The notes under the pieces were generated by a model. It did no database searches, was not told the DNA's origin, and saw nothing but the letters and a program-made list of their open reading frames with translations. Positions 9,400-20,233 of a DNA stretch of 31,540 bases are shown one piece after another (the first letter of the stretch is position 1; each line of letters opens with the position of its first letter). The stretch covers positions 1 to 31,540 of the forward strand of contig JAWQRN010000315.1 of assembly GCA_033557685.1 (NCBI GenBank). Reading direction: 5' to 3'. Made by a program: the position numbers and the translations under genes. This stretch comes from Sperchopsis tessellata (taxonomy: Eukaryota > Arthropoda > Insecta > Coleoptera > Hydrophilidae).

Positions 9400-9810
9400 T
9401 AGAAATACACAACATATTCATTGACTTCAAACAAGCCTTTGATATAGTAGATAGCCCTAGATATTTCACAACCTAAAACTAATGGGTACACCTAACAAAT
9501 TAGTCAAACTTATACAAATGGCTTTAATTGATTTCAAGGCGGCTGTGGTGATACAGAGCATGACATCGAAATACTTCTCTACTAACAGTGGTGTGAGATA
9601 GGGGTATTCTTTAAGAGCTCTCCTCTCTAAAATTAACACCAAAGGATCATTACCAAAAGCAGACAAGTTTCTGTGAATGCAGCTGGAAAGACATAGAAAG
9701 GACATGGCTCTAACTATAAATAAGGAGACAACAAAATATTAGTGGCAAGAACGAAAAACAATGAATTGGACACAAATAACATAGATGCCAATTTCAAGGT
9801 AAAATATCAA
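9400..9810 (+). mobile_element. Second LINE remnant: RT palm motif A to post-palm
   Basis: Reads HNIFIDFKQAFDIVDSPRYF (9409-9468), the RT motif A with catalytic Asp. Shifted frames follow with GTPNKLVKLIQMAL, SKYFSTNSGVR (the GVRQGD block, damaged) and ALTINKETTKY (about 9710-9745), typical of the region after the palm. The order is right but the YADD motif is absent. Because motif A here follows the post-palm of the previous fragment, this is a separate LINE copy or family. It is dead. Confidence 0.75.
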
Positions 9811-9959
9811 GCTTCACTTATGTGGGATCCAACTTTTTTGTTATCTCCTAGTATTTATTGTAATCTGCCCGAAGGCAATAGACAAATGTTGTGGGTAATT
9901 AGTATAACACGAGTTAAGAATCTACATTAGGATCCTAACATAAATATAGGAACTTAAGA

Positions 9960-10113
9960 AGTGCAGATTTACTACCAACGGGTTTGGGTGTACTTCGAGG
10001 CGCGACAAGTACTTAGAACTCACGCACCTCACTTTTTCGCGCACTGTCCGCACATGAAGGTCAAGGTGTAATGTATCATTTAGCATAAACCAGGGAGCGT
10101 TTGCGTTCTCCAT
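9960..10113 (-). pseudogene. ORF2 C-terminal remnant of the Jockey-like LINE
   Basis: The minus strand reads NAPWFMLNDTLHLDL, then TVREKVRCVSSKYLSRLEVH and PNPLVVNL. The pattern APW.v.N.t.H.DL..PTV.EE, YL.RL..HPN.LA.NLL is the usual last ~50 residues of Jockey-clade ORF2 proteins. It lies directly downstream of the ORF1 remnant without endonuclease or RT between them. Confidence 0.75.
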
Positions 10114-10329
10114 TATACTTATTTTTCAAGTTTCATTACGAGCTTCCTCATGTCTCGCATTTCGTTAAGTAGTTTGATAAACATATTTTCCAGTCTTTCG
10201 ATTATACTCGATGACTATTGTTACAGTTGCTTTTCAGCTTCTTCTAGTGTAGGATATTCCTGGTTTTAATTGGTGGTATAAAAAGGTTCGCCCTTTGTGT
10301 TCGTGATGGTCAATATTATCTGCCTTTTG

Positions 10330-11316
10330 TCATAGGGGTGGAAACTGCCTAGTTTGAATTTCCTGATAGACTTTGCAGCCTTTATAATCCGCAGGGTGCT
10401 GTTCGGCACATAAGGCACATTTAGGTGGGTCTGTTTTGAGCTTCGAGCATTCCTTATTGGTATGACCTACTTGACCGCAACAAATGCACCTTGGGCGCCT
10501 GCTACAAAATCCTTTCGTATACCCATAAGTCATGCATCGAGCACACTGAGGAATATTTCTGGTTGCTCGAGGTGGTTCAATAATCACCTTAGAGTTTAAA
10601 GATATTTTATTTTATAATTATCCTTCATATTTGGAGTATTTTCCAAATCTACAAATTGCATGGAGAGGGGCGTCTTTGTGACTATGCTTATAGGGGTATA
10701 TATATTACAGACTTGGAAACCATGGTTTTCAATATCTGCTCTTAGCTCATTTTTATCTTTGTTGTAATGAAAATTTTTTATGCAAAACTTTTTATCCTGT
10801 TTCAGTTGGTAAGTGTGGTGTTCAACGTTTTTTTCTGCAAGCAAATGGATTATCTTTCTATAGCTGTCGATATCCACTGGCATAATTTTAATTCGGTCTC
10901 CATTTACTTTAGTTGAGTATTTGTCTTTTGCAACATCATTATTTTATGCTCATGTACGGCCGTGAGCATTATCGGGTGTATATTTAGCTTCGTTATCTTG
11001 TTTTGCTGTGGTTGTTGTGTTTCCAGCTCAATTTCGTCACTTAACAGTTAGAATCTGTTATCGGGATTTACTTTATATTCCGTCAGCAGTCTTTGGCGGG
11101 TTCTTTGTACATTATCTAAGGGGAATCTCTTATTTCTTTGCGTGTTTGGACTATGGTCCAGCCATGCTCTTCATTTAATCTGGCTAGTTCTTTTTCTAAT
11201 TGTATCTTTGATCTTCTTCCCACCTCTATATGGATTCATTCTTCAATTTTTCGTTCTTTTTCTGTCTTGATTTCAGCTAATGTTGGGATGCATTTTTTAA
11301 ATATAGTTTCATCCAT
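10330..11316 (-). pseudogene. Jockey-type ORF1 (Gag-like zinc-knuckle protein), broken
   Basis: An ATG at 11316 opens MDETIFKKCIPTLAEIK with a basic/acidic N-terminus and a TGA after 26 codons; more coding reads on in shifted frames. At 10883-10596 a block starts VDIDSYRKIIHLLAEKNVE, with HTYQLKQDKKFCIKN and YKIKYL, matching the RRM-like middle of Jockey ORF1. After a frameshift near 10590 comes the knuckle block (10587-10330): CX2CX4YX4C (His changed to Tyr), an intact CX2CX4HX4C, and CX2CX3HX6C reading CAEQHPADYKGC. Such ORF1 proteins bind element RNA in the ribonucleoprotein. At least one stop and two frameshifts disable it. Confidence 0.85.
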
Positions 11317-11689
11317 GGTAACCAGGTCACACAAATATCTCAGTTTCGAATTTCGTCATGTTGCAACACATTGTCAGCAAATTACCGACCTTGCTAAAAG
11401 CAAAATTTGCAAAGGAAATATTGTGTCGACAATGTTGACCCACTAAATGGGAGCACGCACAACACAACAAGTCACTTCGAATAGTAAACGCTAACTGTGG
11501 GATCCAATCTAAATGAAAATAAAATATACATAGAATTGAAAAAGGAAGTAAAAGGTAATTTTGCTAACAAACACATGTTAGGCTCCAAGATCCTGAATTA
11601 AAGTCAAAATGGAAAAACTATATGATGCTAATAAGACCCATAGTGGCAAATTAAGTAGAATTAATAAAGCTCCTAATGAAATACTCCTC

Positions 11690-13370
11690 CAGAATAATCA
11701 AATCTTTCATATCTGACCATACTACCCAGCTCTATTACTGTGAGCTCGCTATGTAGAGTAAATCTCACTATTATTACAAACATAATTTTAACAAAGCGTT
11801 GTAAGTTTCAATAATGTCCTTAGTCATCTCACTTGGGATAACTTGTAACTGTGCCCTAATATTGATGACAATTTTGATGGTTTCTTGCAAGATTTTCTTA
11901 AAGAATTTCAAGCCAATTTTTCATTAGATAGAAAAATACAAAAGAACAATGTTGGAAGACCGTGAATTTTACATGAAACTATTAATTTCATGGAAATTTA
12001 AAGGCTGTAAACCTAATTTGCACCACATGTCTCGGAGCTTAAAAATATCTACAATGATATGCGCAAAGAGTATAAAAGTATGGTTAACAAAGCTAAATAA
12101 AGGCTCTTTTCTAGTCGTATATCAGAATGGGACTACTAATCTCGAGAGGTATGGAAAATAGTGAATAATATACTTAAAAATCTCAATACACCAATGGATG
12201 TAGCAACATGATGTAACAAAGTATTTACTGGTGCAGGTGATTTAATTTCTCCTTCTAACGCATCTATAGCAGAATCTAAGGACTCAATGTTTTTAAGCAC
12301 TGTTGCCCCTTATGCAATTATTAGTATTATCATGAAACTTAAAAGCAAAACCTTTTGTGGGTATGATGATGTTTCTAATTCCTACATTATTGAGCTACTC
12401 TCGTTTTTAGTAAATGAGACCTTTTAAACTGGAATTTTTCCAAGCAGTCTGAAATTGACAGTAGTAATCCTAATTTATAATAAGGGAGATTCTAAAAATA
12501 TTACAAATTCCCGACCAATCAGTCTTCTGACTAGCTTTTCAAAATGTATGAGAAAACAATTCGCACCCATATCCTGGAATACTTTAGGAGGTTTGACTTC
12601 CTCATTGAAAATCAGCACAGTTCTCGACGGAGCAAAGACTGTGAGTTGGAAATTTTTCATTTCATCCGTCCAATGTTGGAGAGTAAAGATCTGGCCCTTG
12701 GTGTTTTTGTTGATTTGTTCAACGCCTTTGATTGTTTTGATCACAGCTTACTCCTGGATAAGTGTTTTAACAATGGAATACGTAGAGTTGTCATTGTTGA
12801 GTTTCTACTTTACCAACAGATAACAAAAAGTTCTTATAAAGGACACAAAGAAAAACTATGTGTCTATACGTTATAAATTTGGGTGTACAACAGAAGATTA
12901 TGTTAAGTCCACTTCTGTTCATTATTTACATTAATGATATTTTTCAAGTTGTACAAAATTCACCACATTTGGTTATTAATTATGCAGATGAGATTAATTT
13001 GCTGTTCTCTGCACTGATCTCATTAGGGAAACGGAGAACTATTTTAGTGTACTAAAGAAGTAGTTTTCATATGACAGACTTATACTGAATTCTGAAATGA
13101 GAAACTGTGTTCTTGTAACTAGAAAAATATGGTAAAGGAAAAATCTATTTATATGAAACTTTCTTATGATAATCTGAGTATTGCCCTTAATGCAATATTT
13201 CTAAACTGGTGTTTAAATTTTTATAGTGTTTGCACTAGGATCAGTAAGAATATTTACAGCTTACGGGTTCTTCAGGGCTATCTTGATGTGGAGTCCCTGA
13301 AGAAGGTTTATAATTGAAACACCTACTCACATCAAAAATATGGTATAATCTTTTCTCCACAGCGCTTAAT
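11690..13370 (+). mobile_element. CR1/Jockey-type LINE remnant, 5' truncated
   Basis: Plus-strand remnants in order: the end of the endonuclease (SDHTTQLYYCE near 11715), a linker (HLTWDNL, then DNFDGFLQDFLKEFQ near 11862-11906; VWKIVNNIL near 12149), the RT start (SKTFCGYDDVSNSYI near 12345), VVILIYNKGDSKNITNSRPI with SLLTSFSKCM, LGVFVDLFNAFDCFDHSLLL (motif A, Asp present), LSPLLFIIYINDIFQ, and VINYADEINLLFS (motif C, YADD changed to YADE). A C-terminal piece ISKNIYSLRVL near 13230-13275 follows. The palm Asp loss, stops and frameshifts make it inactive. Confidence 0.85.
12544..12876 (+). pseudogene. Reverse transcriptase fingers/palm fragment of the CR1/Jockey-type LINE
   Basis: A 110-codon open frame, the longest intact piece of this copy. 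It begins within the fingers (YEKTIRTHILEYF), passes a degraded Q.GFR block (IENQHSSRRSKD), and includes motif A as GVFVDLFNAFDCFDHSLLLD with the first catalytic Asp. The frame ends before the palm loop; motif B-like LSPLLFIIYINDI and motif C follow in other frames. It has no start of its own and should be read only as part of the 11690-13370 copy. Confidence 0.8.
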
Positions 13371-13724
13371 CGAATTTATTTGGTATGTAGAGGAGGAAGT
13401 CTTGCCGAAATGTATATAAATGTAATAAATTACTAACCTTACCTGCTTTTATTATATTTTAAAAAGAGAAATTTATTCAAATCAAGGAATTTCACACACC
13501 ATCCCACAAGAAATAAATATAGAAAGAAAAAAAGAAAGAAATTGCTTTAATTAAAACACAAAAATTTACAAAAACAATATTGCAAAATTTTGCTTGAGTA
13601 CCGTCAAAAAAGTACTTATAGCTACGTAAAAAAAAAATGAACAAACAAAATACATGCATATCAAAACATAATTATGTAAAACTATAATACATTTTTCTAT
13701 TGAAAAACATTTTCAAATATGTAC
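13371..13724. other. AT-rich spacer
   Basis: A-rich, with a purine-rich run near 13509-13545 and an A run near 13627. It separates two LINE pieces in opposite orientation. No gene seen. Confidence 0.5.
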
Positions 13725-13965
13725 ACATTTAGTCATAATCAAGATAATCATTAATTGTATATGGTTTTAAATTACACATATGTTCGGATAAACTTATTCT
13801 AATAGCAGGCAAAGTCATCTTTGTCTTTATGTATTCTGTCAACACATTGAAGAATTCAAAGCAGTGATACATACAACTCTTTTCACGTGCATTTAGTCGG
13901 TGGATAGGATATACATAATCAGTCTTGTTTCTTGTGGCATATTCGTGGTTAAATTTATTTTTAAC
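13725..13965 (-). mobile_element. LINE ORF2 C-terminal fragment, minus strand
   Basis: The minus strand reads FNHEYATRNKTDYVYPIHRL, then NAREKSCMYHCFEFFNTLTE and finally YTINDYLDYD, with no stop across about 75 codons. The pattern H.Y.TR....Y..P.HR, S..Y.....YN.L....K, ending Y(S/T)..EYL, is the usual carboxyl end of CR1/Jockey-type LINE ORF2. This is exactly the part missing from the plus-strand copy just to the left, but in the opposite orientation. Confidence 0.7.
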
Positions 13966-14024
13966 AAAAAGTTGAGAATTTTTTAATTGGAAAATTAAAA
14001 TATTAAATAAATATACTACAGGTA

Positions 14025-15790
14025 CAGTTACAGTACAGAAATCGACAGAATGCTGAAGGACCGAATAATTGAAGAGTGCGAATCTCCATGGATGCTGTAC
14101 TTATCCATGATTAGTACCCACTACCAAGGATGGATACCTTGCTACACACTTGTTATGACCACCATTGATCTTCGAGTTAACTATTACTAAGTCTTTGTTA
14201 GAGAAAAGGATCAGTATAAAACTGCATTCACTTCACTTTATGGGACTTGTTCTGGAGGATGTCTTTTGGACTACGAAATGCCCCAGCAACTTTCCAAAGA
14301 CTAATGGACCATTTCCGGTCAGGCTTCAAGAAGATATTAGTTCTAGCATGATGACTTCATTGACTACACTTTTGATACCCACATGTATGAATTATCAGTG
14401 ACTTTTGAGCGATTTAGACAGTTAAAACTATGAGCGAAACATGATAAATGTGCATTTGGTTGCACTCGGGTGTGATATTTGGGTCACCTGATTACAAATA
14501 AAGGAATCCAAGTTCATCCCGACAAAAACATGTGCCATTTCAGAGATGGCTATTTCCAGAATTTTGTGAAAACTTGGATCTGGACAGTACTACAGCAAGA
14601 AGCGTTTGATACACTCAAGAAACGACATACGTCAGCACCTATTCTAAGGTAAAATGATTAAAAAATCCCTATAAACCGATGCTAGTAGATGTGCCCTAGG
14701 TCTTGTGTTAATCGAAGGAGTAGGACCCGAGGAGCATTACATGGAATATGTAAGTAGGCTACTATCTAGCACCGAGCAACGACAAAGCAAGAGGCTTGCA
14801 GTTGTTTGGGCCCGAGGGTATATAGAAGGGTCTGTAATAACAGTCCAAACTACCAATCATTGCAATGGTTCTTTAGCCTCAAATCCCCAATAGGCCGCTT
14901 GTAATGTCATTGCTCACATATTGTCCCAACCATCATGTGTTAGTGATGATAACAGTTGTGAAGTTTGTAAGGTCACCATTGCAATACCCAGCATATCAAC
15001 TGCTCACATATGAATGAACAGCTGAAGGATGCTTATATACAGATTATCATAAAGCTTTGAGGATAGGGGGAGCAAAGATTTTACGAAGTGATCAGAATGT
15101 GATTACCTAATGGCAAATGAAAAGTCTTATATCTTTTCATACCAGATGAAGATGTAGAAGAGCCCCAGTTTGTCATACCAAGCCATGAGAGAGTATAACT
15201 TTTGAAGGCAATGATTCCCCAACAGCAACATATTATGGAGTGGAAAGGACAATAGGGAGGAAGTATTACTTTACTGGTATGAAGAAATTTAATAACAAAT
15301 ATATCAAGCATTGCGCCAAATGCCAGCGATACAAGGCCTCAAATCTGAAATTTGTTGGTCTCATTCAGACCCCAATATTTAACTAAAGGTGTGAGGTATT
15401 AGCCATTTGGTCCTTTACCTAACGGCCTCTATCCAGAATGGTGGATCCTGGATACATACAGCTAATGGTTTGAATTATTTGCCTTTGTGCGTTGCTACAC
15501 CAGGCGAGACTCATATTGACGAGGATTCCTTCACATATGGATTACCAAGAAGACATAGTGGCCATGAACCCCAGATTGTGACTTCGATTATGCAGTATGT
15601 CTTCATCACTTCGGCGTGAAACAGCTTCCGCCTCCAGCGTATCACCCCCAGGTAAATATGGAATACAGACTTGAAGCAACTTCTAGCTATTCTAGTTGGT
15701 AGTGGCCATGCCATCTGGAAATTACAGCTGACTTCCATTCGCTTTGCTATGAACACTATCCATTTCCTACATTTGGACATTTTTTCATAC
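14025..15790 (+). mobile_element. Gypsy-type LTR retrotransposon pol remnant (RT, RNase H, integrase)
   Basis: An almost collinear but heavily mutated pol. RT: EIDRMLKDRIIEECESPW (14038-14091), KTAFTSLYGTC, a shifted GLRNAPATFQRLMD, a damaged DD box near 14345, CAFGCTRV and YLGHLITNKGIQVHPDK. RNase H: EAFDTLKKRHTSAPIL, then VLIEGVGPEEH, SRLLSS, RGYIEGS (about 14700-14835). Integrase: GVERTIGRKYY, GMKKFNNKYIKHCAKCQRYK (the CC half of the HHCC finger; the His pair is lost), then GPLPNGL, YGLPRRH (15526-15546) and LAILVGSGHAIW with SIRFAMNT (about 15680-15755). No gag, protease or LTRs were found attached. Dozens of frameshifts and stops indicate an old copy. Confidence 0.87.
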
Positions 15791-15799
15791 AGTTCATTT

Positions 15800-16465
15800 T
15801 GTCATAATTTTTTGTTTAAATTCATATATTGTCATTTTGTTTTAAATACTTATAGTTATAAGTGTAGTACGAAGTTCTATTATTTAAAGATCTTAATTCT
15901 GCATGTTCATCCAGATCAAGGATACCCTAATATTATCCACCTTCAACTTTATGGTATGATCTTTAAATATGTGCTGTAAAATATTAGACTTGCAGTTCCA
16001 TTTTAAGTTGCTGAGCATATTTGTGGATGATCTTATATCCTTACCATATATTCAAATTCATGTTCCTTCCACCAGAACTAGGTACAATTACCTTATCTAT
16101 CTCTCTCATGCTCGTATTTAGTAGCTTATTAGTAAATTCATCCATCCATAGAATGTATAGTTCATTTCAAACTGTCCAAAATAGTGTGGATATTTTATAA
16201 CTCCTCCATTATGATACTAGTCTCTCTTACAGCATCAGATGTATTTTTATTTAAGCAGTGTATTATCCTATGCTTGAATAGTCCTGTAATGGGAGCAACC
16301 TGCAGGCTAGTGTCAATAAATAAATATCGTTCATCCAAATTTGACATTCAAAGCTGAGTAGGATTTAACTATAATTATAGAACACAGTAATGTTTCTTCA
16401 GAAAAAAGACTCATACAGTTTCATGCTAACTGCTCTAGGAACCACAAACTTGCTTCCTTCAATTC
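15800..16465. other. Unassigned spacer
   Basis: T-rich DNA after the gypsy remnant. Short frames on both strands show no motif I can support. Part of 16000-16465 may belong to the Penelope-like element that follows, but I could not find its RT blocks here. Confidence 0.35.
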
Positions 16466-16469
16466 CTTT

Positions 16470-16815
16470 TTTTACCGTTTGGTCTTTATCCCCTTGTCAC
16501 TCGTTGGTCACCCTATCGTTCCTACAATATTGCAAAATGTTTTAAAGCGGTTCATGAGAATAGTAAAATCATCTATTGCCCTGGTAGAAGTCTACGGACC
16601 TGCTGATGATAAAGACCAGATTGTTCCCAAAATTAGCAGTGGGGTATGTTCTGCATTGTGAGTGTGGGAGCAACATATATTGAACAAACTGGACTTTCCT
16701 TCACATTCGATATAAGGAACACCTTTGCTCTATGAAGTACGCCTCTGATGACTTGAGCTTTATAAATCATGTAGTGTTCTGCAGTCATGAACTAGATACT
16801 AATAACCCCATCATC
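16470..16815 (+). mobile_element. Penelope-like element C-terminal remnant (GIY-YIG endonuclease)
   Basis: The plus strand reads FIPLSLVGHPIVPTILQNVL, then KDQIVPKISSGV, then in shifting frames LHCECGS, ATYIEQTG, RYKEHLCSMKYASDD and CSHELD. That order (PyV.g....I..iLk.., KD......GVY.i.C.CG..YIGQTGRS...R.KEH, H...C.HEID) is the RT-to-GIY-YIG junction and endonuclease of Penelope-like retroelements. The YIGQTGR core is changed and split by frameshifts, so activity is lost. No catalytic RT palm is attached. Confidence 0.72.
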
Positions 16816-17860
16816 CCTCATAGAAATCTCAAGGGTAAGAAATTGGTTATTGTCTAAAACTATAATATATCTCAGTAGTTGATCCAATCCTAACCTTAAT
16901 AAATTTACTTCAAATCCCCTATTTAAAATTTTCCCCAACAGGCAAATTTCGTCACCCTGCAGTTGGTAGGAATGCATTTTTAATAATCTGTTTTGTAAAT
17001 CGCTAGTTCTTTATACTTTTGTATTTGGATGACTTTTAGTACTTCAACACTTATTGTGACTTGGCTGTGCAAGTTTTTTAAAATTCAATAAATTATGTTA
17101 TGTTATTACAATTTGTATCTGTCTATATGGACTTACCATTACCATAGATACTATAGATTGGAGCTTACCGACTATATAATCATTACAGCTACTTGTGATG
17201 TTACAGGTAGCCACATTCAAATACGAAATGTCTGAGACAACTTTTATAAATAAATTTATTTGTCATTAACTAATAATCTTTGAAGGTCACTGCAAAGTCA
17301 AAATGTACATATTTAATTAAAACTCTTATTATATAATATAATTGATAAGCAACGGCAAATAATAATTTTAGAAATTATGGTTGGACAAGCGATGCTTTCA
17401 TTACCAACAGCTAGTTTAGCTATTTTTAAAGGTTTAATATTCATAAAATTGAGTGTTACACCATTGACAATAACATAAACACACATTTTTTTGAGTGTTA
17501 AGCAGATACCAAAGTTATTTATTGTTTTTGTTTCTGTACATTTTTGTCGTTGTTTTATGCATTATTATGTATACTATTTTGATGTAATGTTTAATGCTCA
17601 TAGAGCAAGTTGAATACATTTTATTTTATTCTAAAAACTAACAAGCTATAGATGAGTTGCAATACTATAAAGAACCATAAACCATTCTAACAGACTTGAA
17701 TATATAAAAGTACTTTGTTTATTACATATAAAAAGAAACACATTTTAAAAGATATACAATATGTTAACAATGGAAATAAGGTAGTGAGAATTAAGGAAAG
17801 TAATATGTAAAAAATGTATCATTTAATGACATGCAGAATATTAGTGCGTCTAGTGTATTG
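16816..17860. other. AT-rich spacer
   Basis: AT-rich with no frame, inverted repeat or splice-flanked exon that I can support. A minus frame of 61 codons at 16977-16792 overlaps Penelope debris in antisense and is not a gene. Confidence 0.45.
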
Positions 17861-17864
17861 TAGA

Positions 17865-18540
17865 TGGATTGATATCACGTGCATTTTAAATAACTACATT
17901 TTAGTTAGACTTGTCAGCCTAATGGAACATGTCTTGAAAATGTTTCTAAGTATCATTAAAAACAGAATATATAGAAAATGTGAAACAGATAATATGGACG
18001 TACAATTGGGATTCTGAAATGGCCTGGGAACACTGTTTGCACTACAGATACTCGTAGAAAAAAGTCTAGACCACCAAAAAGATGTCTATATATGCTTCAT
18101 AGATTATGAAATGGCAAATATCTGGGATTGGATGGGTAGGACATCCGTATCATTAAAACCTTTACTGGAACCAGAAATCAATTCTTAAGTTCAAGGGATA
18201 AGACGGAGTAGGTTCGAAATGATGCGGTACTACAAAAAATTAACAAAGGGAGGAAGCAACTCCTCATAATCCAGCAAAGAAAGACGTCATATCTCGAACA
18301 TATACTTCGTAATCAAAGGTATGGTGTTTTACGTTTGATAAAAGAAGGTTGCATTGAAGGTAAAAGATCAATCGGTAGAAGAGCACTATCGTGGTTACAT
18401 AACATTAGGAACTGCACAGGCTTGAGCGTTGGTTAACTGTTCCACACAGCCGGTGATAGGAGACAGTTTGGTGAAGTGATCACGAACCTTCAGTAATGGA
18501 GATGCCCTAGAAGAAGTTAGAGCATTTACTGCTGCAAAAT
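17865..18540 (+). mobile_element. LINE remnant: RT fingers joined to the ORF C-terminus
   Basis: Reads LVSLMEHVLKMFLSIIKNRI (17903-17962), then a QLGF block and GLGTLFALQILVEK, VYICFIDYE (RT motif A with catalytic Asp, near 18085-18110) and GLDG.DIRIIK. From about 18190 the sequence is already the C-terminal tail: QRKTSYLEHILRNQRYGVLR and GKRSIGRRALSWLHNIRNCT (18269-18420), then RRQFGEVITNLQ. The RT palm motifs B and C and thumb (about 500-700 bp) are therefore deleted. Several stops. The family resembles non-LTR elements common in arthropods; clade not assigned. Confidence 0.8.
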
Positions 18541-18957
18541 TTCCATGGGTGGTAACATCATCTTTTGCGTTACTGTTTTAGCCCTGCAGAAATATTCAGA
18601 CCTTAAAAAAATTGCATATACAAATTACAGACTTTTAATAATTGCTTGTAAAATACATCATTTAAACTTTTTTAACCCTTGTACTAAAATACCTCTACTT
18701 AAAACCAGCGTGTAACAATCCACAAATATTACGAATATTCTGCATTTTTAATAATTTATATTAACATGTTACAATGATGATAACAATAATATAGTATCGA
18801 TCGCAGAATACTGTTAATAAAATAAAATTAATAGTGTTAAACTTGAACATCCATTATCTCAAATATGTTGTTGGATACCTCTTGTAATGTATTTCAAGAC
18901 GCACTTATGCCTAAAATACAAACAATTGAAAGTTCATTCAGTAGTTGTCAAAGATAG
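18541..18957. other. AT-rich region downstream of Uba2
   Basis: AT-rich. It lies beyond the inferred poly(A) site of Uba2 (minus) and beyond the 3' end of the plus-strand LINE. No gene seen. Confidence 0.5.
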
Positions 18958-18963
18958 TTTATT
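18958..18963 (-). terminator. Poly(A) signal AATAAA for Uba2
   Basis: TTTATT on the plus strand gives AATAAA on the minus strand, 71 bp after the Uba2 stop codon. It implies a short 3' UTR with cleavage near 18930-18948. Confidence 0.55.
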
Positions 18964-19033
18964 ATACTGTATAAATACGTACATAAAAAACTGAATGAGA
19001 ATACTATAATTTTAAAAGATAAAAAATACAAAT

Positions 19034-19260
19034 TTAAATGATATGTTCATCAACCATAATTATATCATCATCTAGTTTATCATTAATCCTACGTTTCTTG
19101 GCTGAAGAACCTTCTGACGCATCATCTATGTCGTGGCCATTATTTCCCATATCACATTCAATAAATTGTAAATCATCATCATCTTCTTCCAGACTTGCAT
19201 TGTTCTTATTTATATCATTGTTTTCTGCTTCATTCTTGGTTACTCCATTATTTGTTTGCC
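19034..19260 (-). CDS. Uba2: Uba2 last coding exon (acidic nuclear tail)
   Basis: The exon starts after a ...TATAACAG acceptor (AG at 19262-19261) and completes the split Gly codon left by the exon ending at 24700. It then runs 74 codons to TAA (19036-19034). The product is Asn/Asp/Glu-rich (LEEDDDDLQFIE) with a basic cluster SSAKKRRIND and ends DDDIIMVDEHII. In animal UBA2 the same place holds a variable acidic tail with a Lys/Arg nuclear-localisation cluster and a final acidic-hydrophobic patch, so position and composition fit although sequence identity is low. The hydrophobic run flanked by acids resembles a SUMO-interacting motif (inference). No stop interrupts the phase-matched frame, which supports a live gene. 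Confidence 0.87.
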
Positions 19261-19655
19261 CTGTTATAAAAGAATGATTTTGTTATAATAAAATTTTAAC
19301 TACTAAGACTAATAAATAAAAACAACCATTCAAGTTTTCAAATTTTTTCTTTATTGCTACGTGTGTTAAATATTTGACTTAATGGATACGAGTATTAAAA
19401 TTACAACTAATTTATACGGACATGTAATATCGGCCACTTTATAATAATAACAATAATAGTTTTAATCTTTCAATATGTACAGTAATACAAAACTAAATTA
19501 AATCCTGCAGCTCTACCATGAGCGTCAAAAGTCTGGAATAAAATTCATAATTTGTTTATGGACAAAATGCTCCAACAGATCAATAGCTATTATTAACGTT
19601 GTCAGAAATATTAATATCCCAAAACTATTCTACACTGGCGATCATGGAAGCAATA
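19261..19655. other. Intronic AT-rich stretch
   Basis: Part of the 5.4-kb last intron of Uba2, between the final exon and the piggyBac-like element. AT-rich, nothing else supported. Confidence 0.55.
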
Positions 19656-19842
19656 TTAACCCTTTGCACTAGAGGCCTTTTACCCACGGGTGAACCAGCA
19701 ACTCGAGATGATTTCAGCTATATTACGGAAACGTTTTGCAGGTACTTGAAAATCATTTTATACTCAAACAAACGTATACAAATAATAAAATTTCACCAAT
19801 TTAAATTATTTTTACATTGAATACAACAAAATCTGTTAAATA

Positions 19843-20049
19843 TTACACTCTGCAATTAGTTTTTGTGTGATATTTAGTAAAACAATCCCCAAAATGCAGC
19901 CTTGGTTTGTCAGGACACGTATCACAATAATAGGGGATTTCTAGTCTACAGCCAGAGTTTTTACGGTCAGAGCAAATCTTGCAGTCCCTTTTTGTCCCTT
20001 TTAGCACAATATGGAGCTTTCCATTTAGTCGGGGTACATCGGTGGACAT
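19843..20049 (-). pseudogene. piggyBac transposase C-terminal cysteine-rich domain
   Basis: A 68-codon open frame. Residues 6-11 (PRLNGK) match the linker before the zinc-binding domain. The ligands are C23-x2-C26, C34, C42-x2-C45, C56 and H61, in the pattern RxCKICS, YYCDTCPDKP, DCFTKYHT. PiggyBac and PGBD transposases end in such a cross-brace finger, which binds the terminal repeats. The upstream catalytic DDD domain is missing and sequence before the first Met is out of frame. The conserved cysteines suggest a fairly recent loss. Confidence 0.88.
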
Positions 20050-20233
20050 CGTCGACGTTTGCCCATGATCAATTTATTATACGGCTCAAACATTTTTTAA
20101 CTGCTATTCTCACTGTCAAGACTGCTTTAGGCGAATACTAAGCTGAGACTAACTAAGCTGCGCTAAGAATTGGCTAAACACATCGGAAATAAACATATTG
20201 AGTTCCAAACCGCTAGGGTGCCGGCGCCGTCGC

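Larger units (their letters stand above)
9950..11500 (-). mobile_element. Jockey-like LINE with most of ORF2 deleted
   Basis: A minus-strand element. A non-coding leader lies at about 11500-11317, ORF1 (Gag-like) at 11316 to about 10150, then a short piece of the extreme ORF2 C-terminus (10113 to about 9960). The endonuclease, RT and RNase H-side sequence of ORF2 (normally about 2.5 kb) is absent: ORF1 and ORF2 tail are joined by a single deletion. No poly(A) tail is visible on the low-coordinate side. Confidence 0.82.

Noticed and set aside
11690..13965. 5' inversion by twin priming of a single LINE
   Set aside because: Twin priming would put the inverted 5' part beyond the inner edge of the 3' part; here the two 3' edges face each other.
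19038..19277. 79-codon Ser-rich plus frame
   Set aside because: It is antisense to the acidic last exon of Uba2; Asp/Glu-rich codons read backwards as Ser/Leu.
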